Both the position numbers and the translations under genes were made by a program. From NCBI GenBank assembly GCA_039029355.1, contig JBCCGI010000081.1, forward strand, positions 1 to 38,220: DNA of 38,220 nucleotides, read 5' to 3'. Under the pieces are notes generated by a model. That model ran no database searches and was not told the DNA's origin. It saw only the letters and a list, made by a program, of their open reading frames with translations. Source of the stretch: JBCCGI01 sp039029355 (GTDB lineage Bacteria > Planctomycetota > UBA1135 > GCA-002686595). This document shows positions 1-6,108 of this stretch, in pieces (position 1 is the first letter of the stretch; every line of letters begins with the position of its first letter).

Positions 1-384
1 ATCACGCTCCTGCTCGAGATGCTCCAGCGCAAGCTCGACACCGACCGCCTCTGGAACGACAACATCATCATCACCGGCGACTTCAACTTCTACGGGGCGG
101 GCGGGGGTCGACATCGGATTCCTTTCGGGTTGGCAGGTGGCGGCGCCGTTCCGGGCGCCGGGTTCGTTCGATGCGTCCAACCTAGATCCATCAGGGGAGA
201 CGTTCTATGGCACTCGATCTCGAATTCATGCTCGATCGTCCACCGGGACCTTGAGCCCCGGCAGGTCGCACTTACGATGGACCCATGGTCCATGCCTCGA
301 ACCCCGATCCCTCCCCCCGCTGCCCCGACGACGCTTGGGCGCCGGCCGACCCGCTCGGCGAGGCGCTCCACTTCCTGCGGATGA
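1..384 (+). CDS. Endonuclease/exonuclease/phosphatase-family protein, 3' fragment
   Basis: The reading frame is open from the left edge, so the 5' end lies outside the window. The first 35 or so codons end in a segment reading NIIITGDFNFY, which fits the Gly-Asp-Phe-Asn metal/catalytic motif of the EEP (DNase I-like) phosphatase/nuclease superfamily. After the G-rich stretch at 94-107 the frame stays open to 384 but becomes Pro/Arg-rich and no longer resembles the family. A frameshift in the G-run, a decayed 3' end, or a short natural C-terminus are all possible. The last 100 bases overlap the AraC gene. The family call rests only on the short visible segment; the true end of the gene is uncertain. 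Confidence 0.4.
   Translation: MTLLLEMLQRKLDTDRLWNDNIIITGDFNFYGAGGGRHRIPFGLAGGGAVPGAGFVRCVQPRSIRGDVLWHSISNSCSIVHRDLEPRQVALTMDPWSMPRTPIPPPAAPTTLGRRPTRSARRSTSCG
277..293. repeat. 7-bp perfect inverted repeat over the AraC start codon
   Basis: ATGGACC and GGTCCAT form a perfect inverted repeat separated by CAT (284-286). The proposed ATG of the AraC-family gene (285) lies in the spacer. It could be an autoregulatory operator or a translation-occluding hairpin. No function is demonstrated. Confidence 0.4.
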
Positions 385-1289
385 GCGGCGTGGTCTACGC
401 GCGGTCGGAGATGACCGCGCCCTGGGGCATCGACCTGCCGCCGATGCCCGACTGCGTGCTCTTCCACGTCGTCACGTCGGGGCAGTGCTGGCTGGAGACC
501 GACGGCGAGGAGCCCGTGCTGCTCCAGCCGGGCCAGTTCGCTCTGGTTCCGCGCGGGGAGGGGCATCGGATCCTCGACGCGCCCGGCAGCCCGGCGGTCG
601 GGCTCTTCGAGCTGCCGTGCGAGAAGGTCAGCGAACGCTACGAGATCCTGCGCCACGGCGGCGGCGGCGAGCCCGCCACGCTGGTTTGCGGCGCCGTGCG
701 CTTCGACCATCCGGCGGCGCGCGAGCTCGTACGGCTGCTGCCGCGCATCCTGCGCGTCGAGGCCTGGAGCTCGCCCCAGGCCGAGTGGATGCAGAGCACG
801 CTGCGGCTGATGGCATCGGAGGCCGGTGGGCGCCGACCCGGCGGCGAGACGGTGGTGACGCGGCTGGCCGACATCCTGGTGATCCAGGCGATCCGCTCCT
901 GGATCGCCGAGAACCCGACCGCGCAGACCGGCTGGCTGGGCGCGCTGCACGATGACCGCATCGGGCCGGCGATCCTGCTGGTGCAGCGCGAGCCGGCGCG
1001 GCCGTGGACCGTGGCGTCGTTGGCGCGCGCGGTCGCGATGTCGCGCTCGGCCTTCGCGGCGCGCTTCCGCGAGCTCGTGGGAGAGTCGCCGATGCAGTAC
1101 CTCACGCGCTGGCGCATGCACGTCGCCCTGACGTGGCTGCAGGACGGCGACGCGACGGTGGCGGAGCTGTCGGGACGGCTCGGATACCGCTCCGAGGCCG
1201 CCTTCAGCCGCGCCTTCAAGCGCATCCTGGGCGTGTCGCCGGGGTCGGTGCGGAGGAGCGCGAGAGCGGCGGCCCCGGCCGCCGGTTGA
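285..1289 (+). CDS. AraC-family transcriptional regulator with cupin sensor domain
   Basis: A 334-residue regulator. The N-terminal half (about residues 20-205) has the beta-rich pattern of the cupin-type ligand-binding domain common in AraC regulators (Cupin_6-like), including the stretches reading CVLFHVVTSGQCWLE and LQPGQFALVPRGEGH. The C-terminal 100 residues carry the paired helix-turn-helix of the AraC family: first helix pair around WTVASLARAVAMSRSAFAARF, second around TVAELSGRLGYRSEAAFSRAF, followed by a GVSPG signature. Regulators of this subtype usually control an adjacent oxidoreductase or hydrolase gene; none is obvious here, so the target is unknown. The start at 285 gives a normal family length; an alternative ATG at 381 would cut into the cupin domain. 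Confidence 0.88.
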   Translation: MVHASNPDPSPRCPDDAWAPADPLGEALHFLRMSGVVYARSEMTAPWGIDLPPMPDCVLFHVVTSGQCWLETDGEEPVLLQPGQFALVPRGEGHRILDAPGSPAVGLFELPCEKVSERYEILRHGGGGEPATLVCGAVRFDHPAARELVRLLPRILRVEAWSSPQAEWMQSTLRLMASEAGGRRPGGETVVTRLADILVIQAIRSWIAENPTAQTGWLGALHDDRIGPAILLVQREPARPWTVASLARAVAMSRSAFAARFRELVGESPMQYLTRWRMHVALTWLQDGDATVAELSGRLGYRSEAAFSRAFKRILGVSPGSVRRSARAAAPAAG

Positions 1290-1299
1290 GGCCCGGGGG

Positions 1300-1327
1300 T
1301 TGACGCCGCGCGCGCTTGCCTTATTTT
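1300..1327 (+). promoter_or_regulatory. Predicted sigma-70-like promoter of the MarR gene
   Basis: TTGACG at 1300-1305 and TATTTT at 1322-1327 are separated by 16 bp. The ATG at 1338 lies 10 nt beyond the -10 hexamer with no Shine-Dalgarno sequence before it, which is the geometry of a leaderless transcript. The -10 box overlaps the operator-like site at 1324-1339, as expected for autorepression. Prediction by eye only. Confidence 0.5.
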
Positions 1328-1339
1328 GAAGTCCGAAAT
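1324..1339 (-). promoter_or_regulatory. Operator-like site of the MarR regulator (copy 1)
   Basis: Read on the minus strand this is ATTTCGGACTTCAAAA. It matches the site in front of the protoglobin gene (2016-2031, ACTTTGGACTCCAAAA) at 13 of 16 positions. It is an imperfect inverted repeat overlapping both the predicted -10 box and the start codon of the MarR gene. It is probably the regulator's own binding site. Confidence 0.5.
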
Positions 1340-1952
1340 GAAGGTCCCCGACGACACCGCCCGCCGGCTCGCGGCGGCGTTGGAGCGCGTGGAGCGCCTC
1401 ACCCGCTCCGGCGGCCAGCGCGCCGCGCAGGAGGCGGCGCTCTCGCCGCTGCAGGTGCGGCTGCTGGACGTGCTGCGGACGCGCGGCGCCGCCCGGATCG
1501 GCGCGCTCGCGCGCGAGCTCCTGGTCACCGACGGCACGGTCAGCGAGGCGGTCCGCGTGCTCGGCGAGAAGCGCCTGGTCGTCAAGGAGCAGGACCCGAA
1601 CGAGCACCGCGCGATCCAGGTCCGCCTGACGCCGGCGGGGCGCCGTGCGCAGAAGCGGGCGGCCGCGTGGCCGGACGAGCTGCTGGGCCCGGTGCTGGAC
1701 GAGCTCGGCGCGCGCGAGTCGGGCGAGCTCCTGGCGTCGCTGCTGCAGCTGATCGCGGCGATGGAGCGGCGCGGCTTGATCGAGACGTCGCGTATGTGCC
1801 TGCACTGCGAGCACTTCCGCTCCGGCAAGGGGCGCGGGGCGAAGCCGCACTACTGCGCGTTGCTCGAGGCTCCGATCGGGAAGGTCGAGCTGCAGGTCGA
1901 CTGCCCGGACTTCTCGCCCGCCGGGGGGGGCCCCGGCGGCTCGCACGCGTAG
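1338..1952 (+). CDS. MarR-family regulator with C-terminal four-cysteine metal or Fe-S motif
   Basis: A 204-residue winged-helix regulator. Residues about 35-105 are the MarR DNA-binding domain: LSPLQVRLLDVL, then the recognition region around TDGTVSEAVRVL, then the wing with DPNEHRAIQVRLTPAG. The C-terminal extension carries Cys154, Cys157, Cys173 and Cys189 (C-x2-C, x15, C, x15, C), as in a subset of MarR proteins that end in a cysteine cluster. This suggests zinc or Fe-S binding and hence redox, NO or oxygen sensing. The ATG at 1338 is preferred over the in-frame TTG at 1326 because the promoter and operator end just before it. The next gene is an exported protoglobin carrying a matching operator, so this regulator probably controls itself and the globin. 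Confidence 0.85.
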   Translation: MKVPDDTARRLAAALERVERLTRSGGQRAAQEAALSPLQVRLLDVLRTRGAARIGALARELLVTDGTVSEAVRVLGEKRLVVKEQDPNEHRAIQVRLTPAGRRAQKRAAAWPDELLGPVLDELGARESGELLASLLQLIAAMERRGLIETSRMCLHCEHFRSGKGRGAKPHYCALLEAPIGKVELQVDCPDFSPAGGGPGGSHA

Positions 1953-2015
1953 CTGACGACCGGCCCCGACGTACACGCGCCATCCCCTTCCTTCCGGCTT
2001 CCTTTGGCGCACATC

Positions 2016-2031
2016 ACTTTGGACTCCAAAA
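2016..2031 (+). promoter_or_regulatory. Operator-like site upstream of the protoglobin gene (copy 2)
   Basis: The core TTTGGACTCCAAA (2018-2030) is a perfect 6-bp inverted repeat around a single C. The 16-bp site matches the MarR-proximal site at 13 of 16 positions in inverted orientation. It ends one base before the globin ATG, so a bound repressor would block transcription or translation initiation. The MarR regulator encoded immediately upstream is the natural candidate ligand. Confidence 0.55.
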
Positions 2032-2032
2032 T

Positions 2033-2716
2033 ATGAATCGCATCCTCTCACTCGCTCTTCTCTCCACCATCGCCGCGGCCCCCAGCTTCACCGGAGGCTG
2101 CGCTGCGCCACCTCATGCGACCGGCTCCGAGCCCGCCGTCCGCTCCCAGCGCGGCCCGGGCCGCGAGCTGGCGCCTTCGCCCGTGTCGCTGGAGGAGCTG
2201 GTGCTGCTCCAGGAGGCGCTCCTCTTCGGCGAGGACGACATCGAAGCGCTGCGCATGTCGCTCGAGGTTCTGCGCCCGCAGGTCGAGGACGTGCTCGACG
2301 TGTGGTACGGCTTCGTCGGCTCGACGCCGCAGCTCGTGCGCTACTTCAGCGACGCGAAGACCGGCGAGCCCGACCCGCGCTACCTGGCGCAGGTCCGCAC
2401 GCGCTTCGCCCGCTGGATCCTGGACACCGCCGCGGCGGACTACGACCAGGACTGGCTCGACCTGCAGCACGAGATCGGCCTCCGGCACCACTCGCTGCGC
2501 AAGAACCTGACCGACCGCGTCGACTCGGTTCCGATCGTCCACTTTCGCTATCTGCCGGCGCTGGCCTATCCGATCACCGCGACGCTCAAGCCCTTCCTCG
2601 CCAAGGGCGGGCACGACGCCGAGGCGGTCGAGCGCATGCACCAAGCCTGGATCAAGTCGGTCCTGCTGCAGTCCATCCTGTGGAGCCATCCCTACGTGAA
2701 CGAGGGCGAGTTCTGA
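2033..2716 (+). CDS. Exported protoglobin-domain protein
   Basis: A 227-residue protein with an N-terminal export signal (residues 1-20, hydrophobic, followed by GGC at 21-23, a poor lipobox) and a protoglobin/globin-sensor-like domain from about residue 50 to the end. Recognisable family segments are EIGLRHHSLRKN (147-158), VHFRYLPALAYPITATLKPFL (from 169) and the C-terminal QAWIKSVLLQSILWSHPYV. The HH at 152-153 lies where the haem-ligand helix is expected. Known protoglobins are haem proteins that bind O2, CO and NO and are normally cytoplasmic; an exported form is unusual. The gene lies 80 bp after the MarR gene and shares its operator. The role is inferred to be NO or O2 binding or detoxification outside the cytoplasm. 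The start follows directly on the operator, and no Shine-Dalgarno is visible. Confidence 0.82.
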   Translation: MNRILSLALLSTIAAAPSFTGGCAAPPHATGSEPAVRSQRGPGRELAPSPVSLEELVLLQEALLFGEDDIEALRMSLEVLRPQVEDVLDVWYGFVGSTPQLVRYFSDAKTGEPDPRYLAQVRTRFARWILDTAAADYDQDWLDLQHEIGLRHHSLRKNLTDRVDSVPIVHFRYLPALAYPITATLKPFLAKGGHDAEAVERMHQAWIKSVLLQSILWSHPYVNEGEF

Positions 2717-2759
2717 ACGGACCGTGCGCGCGGAGGCGGGGCGTGGTAGACCGCTCTCG

Positions 2760-4697
2760 ATGAAGCTGGTCTCCACCCTCGCCGCTTTCGCACTTCCTCT
2801 GCTCGGTGCTGCACCAACGCGCACGCCTGAGCGGCTGCCCAACGTCGTCTACGTGATGGCCGACGAGCTTGCCTACTACGAGCTGTCGCACATGGGCAAC
2901 CCGTACATCCGCACCCCGCGCATCGACCGCATGGCGGCGGAGGGTACGCGCTTCACGCGCGCGTACGCTGGCGCGCCGGTCTGCGCGCCGCTGCGGTGCA
3001 ACCTGATGACCGGCAAGCACGCGGGGCACGCCTCGGTGCGCGCCAACGACGGAGGGACGCCGCTGCGCCGCGACGAGACAACGATCGGCGACCTCCTGAA
3101 GGCGCGCGGCTACGCGACCGGCGGCTTCGGCAAGTGGGGCTGCGGTGGCCGCGACTCGACCGGCGTGCCCGAGGAGCACGGCTTCGACGTGTTCCTCGGC
3201 TACTACGACCAGGTGCACGCGCACTCGTTCTATCCGCCGTACCTCGTGCGCAACAGCGAAGAGGTCGAGCTCGCGGGCAACGCCGGCGGCCGCTCGGGCG
3301 AGACCTACTCGCACTACGCGATCATGGACTCCGCGCTCGACTTCATCCGCGAGCACAAGGACGAGCCGTTCTTCTGCTACCTGCCGATCACGCCCCCGCA
3401 CGGGATGTACGACATCCCGAGCGACGACCCCGCCTGGGAGCTCTACCGCGACGCGCCCTGGATGGAGGACGCGCCCCAGGACGTGCGCAACTACGCCGCG
3501 ATGGTGAGCATGGTCGACCGCAACGTCGGCCAGGTGCTCGACCTGCTCGCCGAGCTGGAGCTCGAGGACGACACCATCGTCTTCTTCACCGGCGACAACG
3601 GCGGGCAGGACCGCTTTCGCTCCGAGGAGCACCGGCGCGGCTTCTTCGGCCCGAACGTCGATCCGCGCACGGGGCAGGAGCTGCGCGGCGGCAAGGGCAG
3701 CCTCTACGAAGGCGGCCTGCGGATCCCGTACCTCGTGCGCTGGCCGGGCCGCGTGCCGGCGGGGCGCGTCAGCGAGCATCTCTTCTATCACCCCGACGTG
3801 CTCCCGACGCTGGCCGAGTTGTGCGGCGCCGAGACCCCGGACGACTGCGACGGGCGGTCGTTCCTGCCCGAGCTCTTCCAGGACGGCGAACAGGCGCGGC
3901 ACGAGTTCCTGTACTGGGAGTTCGGCGGGCAGCTCGCGGTGCGAACCGGCGACTGGAAGGGCGTCCTCGCCCGCCGCGGGCGCGGCGACTGGGACGAGCA
4001 GGTCGCGGCCGAGGACGCGCCGTGGGAGCTCTATGACCTCGCCGTCGACCCCGGCGAGGAGCGCGACGTCGCCGGCGAGCACCCCGAGGTGCTGAAGCGC
4101 CTCGCCGCGCTCGCGGCGCGCGAGCACGAGCCCGCCCGCCCCGGCAGCTACACCGACCCGACCCGCACGCGTCACGAGCGCGACCGCTGGGCGAAGTGGG
4201 GCACGTCGAAGGATCGCCCCAAGCCGAAGCCGCCCGGCAAGGTGCACGCGATCGAGGGCAAGGGGCTGCTCGCGGGCGTCGAGCTGGTCTCGTTCAGCAG
4301 CCAGAACGTCGCCAACGGGAAGCTCGCGGCCAACGCGCTCGACGGCGACCCGCGAACGCACTGGCACAGCGCGTTCTCGGACGGCGTCGCCGAGCATCCG
4401 CACGAGCTCGTGCTCGACCTCGGCGCGGAGGTCGAGGTGATCGGGCTGCGCTACCTCGCGCGCCAGGACCAGGGCTGGAACGGCGCCTTTGCGGAGACCG
4501 AGCTCTACCTCGCGATGAGCCCCGATGGCTTCGCGGAGGCGCCCGACGCGCGGGCGACCCTCGGCAAGAAGCGCGCGGCGCAGTCGCTCGACCTCGAGCG
4601 GCCGACGCGCGCGCGCTACCTCAAGGTGCGGGTGCTGGCGGAGGTCAACGGCGGCCCCTGGGCGTCCGCGGCCGAGCTGGCTGTGGCCGCCCGCTAG
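2760..4697 (+). CDS. Secreted sulfatase with C-terminal discoidin-like domain
   Basis: A 645-residue protein with a signal peptide (about 1-18). The sulfatase catalytic domain runs from about residue 27 to 470. It begins PNVVYVMADE, where D35-E36 replaces the usual Asp-Asp pair. Cys75 in the C-A-P-L-R motif is the residue converted to formylglycine by FGE in Cys-type sulfatases, followed by LMTGKHAGH. GKWGCGG and FFTGDNGG are further family motifs. Residues about 510-645 resemble a discoidin (F5/8 type C) carbohydrate-binding domain. It should hydrolyse sulfate esters, probably on sulfated polysaccharides, in the periplasm or outside the cell; the substrate is unknown. The start is the first ATG giving a signal peptide. 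Confidence 0.9.
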   Translation: MKLVSTLAAFALPLLGAAPTRTPERLPNVVYVMADELAYYELSHMGNPYIRTPRIDRMAAEGTRFTRAYAGAPVCAPLRCNLMTGKHAGHASVRANDGGTPLRRDETTIGDLLKARGYATGGFGKWGCGGRDSTGVPEEHGFDVFLGYYDQVHAHSFYPPYLVRNSEEVELAGNAGGRSGETYSHYAIMDSALDFIREHKDEPFFCYLPITPPHGMYDIPSDDPAWELYRDAPWMEDAPQDVRNYAAMVSMVDRNVGQVLDLLAELELEDDTIVFFTGDNGGQDRFRSEEHRRGFFGPNVDPRTGQELRGGKGSLYEGGLRIPYLVRWPGRVPAGRVSEHLFYHPDVLPTLAELCGAETPDDCDGRSFLPELFQDGEQARHEFLYWEFGGQLAVRTGDWKGVLARRGRGDWDEQVAAEDAPWELYDLAVDPGEERDVAGEHPEVLKRLAALAAREHEPARPGSYTDPTRTRHERDRWAKWGTSKDRPKPKPPGKVHAIEGKGLLAGVELVSFSSQNVANGKLAANALDGDPRTHWHSAFSDGVAEHPHELVLDLGAEVEVIGLRYLARQDQGWNGAFAETELYLAMSPDGFAEAPDARATLGKKRAAQSLDLERPTRARYLKVRVLAEVNGGPWASAAELAVAAR

Positions 4698-4739
4698 ACG
4701 CCGCCGCTTCGCTCGAACCGCGACGCCGCCTTCGGCATC

Positions 4740-6059
4740 ATGGGCGCCGTGCCCCCCCAGGACTCAACCAGCGAAACCAAGCGCTCCCCCGACCGCGAGG
4801 GCCTCAAGGTCGGCGGGACGATCCTCGTGCTGCTGCTTGTCGGCTTCGGCGCGGCCTACCAGTTCGTCGGCCCGCCGCCCCCGCGCCGCTTGATCCTCGC
4901 GACCGGCGTCGACGGAGGCGGCTACCACGCCGCCGGCGTCCGGTACGTCGAGGTGCTCGAGCGCTCGGGAATCGAGCTCGCACTGCTTCCGACCGCGGGT
5001 TCGCTCGAGAACCTTGAGGCGCTGCGTTCGGGCGCCGCCGACGTCGCGTTGGTGCAGGGCGGCACGGCCGGGGGGGACGCCGCCGACTTCGCCGAGGGGA
5101 TCGCGAGCGTCTTCTTCGAGCCGCTGTGGATCTTCCACCGCTCCGACCTCGCGGTCGAGCGGCTGTCCGACCTCGCCGCGCGGCGCATCCTGGTGGGCTC
5201 CGAGGGGAGCGGTACGCGCGCGGTGGCGAACGAGCTGCTCGCCGCCAACGGGATCGGCGCCGGCGACGTCGAGCTGCTCGACCAGCCCGCCAGCACGGCA
5301 CCCGACGTGCTGCTGTCGGGCGCCGCCGACGCCGCCTTCCTGGTGATGGCGCCGCAGTCCGAGACGATCGCGCGCCTCATGGACGCCGAGGGGGCCGAGC
5401 TGCGCCTCTTCGACGTCGAGCGGCACTTGGCGTACGTGCGCAACTACTCCTACCTCGCGCACGTCGTCCTCGGCGAAGGTGCGCTGGACCTGGCGCGCAA
5501 CGTACCCGATCGCGAGATCGACCTCGTCGCGCCGACGGCGTTCCTCGCCGGGCGCGACGACCTCCACCCCGCGCTCGTGCCGCTGCTCGTTCAGGCCGCC
5601 GAAGAGGTCCACGGCGCCGGCGACCTCATGGCGGCGCCGGGCAGCTTTCCCTCCGAGCACAACCTCGACCTCACGCTCTCGGCGGCATCGTCGGAGTACT
5701 TCGCGAACGGCTCGTCGTTCCTCTACCGCGTGTTCCCGTTCCCCGTGGCCGCGACGCTCGATCGGCTGAAGATCATGCTGTTGCCGCTGCTCACGCTGCT
5801 GTTCCCGCTGTTCCGCGTCGCGCCGCCGGTCTATCGCTGGCGGATCCGGCGCAAGATCTACCGCTGGTACCGCAACCTGGAGGACGTCGAGGCCCGCTTC
5901 GCAGCGTCGGCTGCGCAGCGCGACCGCTGCCTGCGCGACCTGGATGAGGTCGAGCGCGAGGTGGTCGACACGGACGTTCCGGCCTCGCACATGGAGGAGC
6001 TCCACAACCTCCGCATGCACATCGACCGGGCTCGGGCCCGCGTCCGCGGCGAGGTCTGA
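4740..6059 (+). CDS. TAXI-family solute-binding protein with two membrane segments
   Basis: A 439-residue protein. Residues 24-43 form an N-terminal membrane anchor. From about 50 to 310 it resembles TAXI-type periplasmic binding proteins of TRAP transporters, with LILATGVDGGGYHAAG, AALVQGGTA-like and VGSEGSGTRAVANELL segments. A second hydrophobic segment (about 342-362) is followed by a basic, charged tail (IRRKIYRWYRNL onward) predicted to be cytoplasmic and partly coiled-coil. No TRAP permease gene is present in the window, so this is an orphan binding protein. The second membrane segment and cytoplasmic tail suggest transmembrane sensing or presentation of a ligand to a partner encoded elsewhere, rather than classical transport. 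The ligand is unknown. Confidence 0.8.
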   Translation: MGAVPPQDSTSETKRSPDREGLKVGGTILVLLLVGFGAAYQFVGPPPPRRLILATGVDGGGYHAAGVRYVEVLERSGIELALLPTAGSLENLEALRSGAADVALVQGGTAGGDAADFAEGIASVFFEPLWIFHRSDLAVERLSDLAARRILVGSEGSGTRAVANELLAANGIGAGDVELLDQPASTAPDVLLSGAADAAFLVMAPQSETIARLMDAEGAELRLFDVERHLAYVRNYSYLAHVVLGEGALDLARNVPDREIDLVAPTAFLAGRDDLHPALVPLLVQAAEEVHGAGDLMAAPGSFPSEHNLDLTLSAASSEYFANGSSFLYRVFPFPVAATLDRLKIMLLPLLTLLFPLFRVAPPVYRWRIRRKIYRWYRNLEDVEARFAASAAQRDRCLRDLDEVEREVVDTDVPASHMEELHNLRMHIDRARARVRGEV

Positions 6060-6091
6060 CGCCCGCTCGGATCCGGCGCCCGCAGCTGCCG

Positions 6092-6097
6092 CTAGAA
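6092..6097 (+). promoter_or_regulatory. Predicted -10 hexamer TAGAAT of lhr
   Basis: TAGAAT ends 11 nt before the ATG at 6109, with no Shine-Dalgarno in between and no clear -35 hexamer. The same hexamer at the same distance precedes pgeF (38173-38178). This supports a leaderless lhr mRNA starting near 6109 and the choice of that ATG over the one at 6097. Confidence 0.4.
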
Positions 6098-6108
6098 TGC
6101 GGCCGACG

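Noticed and set aside
207..254. Sixteen-codon frame with a good ribosome-binding site before the AraC gene
   Set aside because: Too short to support as a gene without conservation; mentioned under the left-edge finding only.
1316..2032. In-frame upstream extension of the protoglobin gene
   Set aside because: It overlaps the whole MarR gene in another frame, is Arg/Ala-rich, and would bury the signal peptide.
90..2051. Long minus-strand frame (653 codons) opposite the AraC and MarR genes
   Set aside because: Arg/Ala/Pro-rich translation without family features; a shadow of plus-strand genes in GC-rich DNA.
5944..6108. Upstream extension of lhr inside the TAXI gene
   Set aside because: No Lhr-like sequence; the -10-like TAGAAT and the family N-terminus favour the ATG at 6109.
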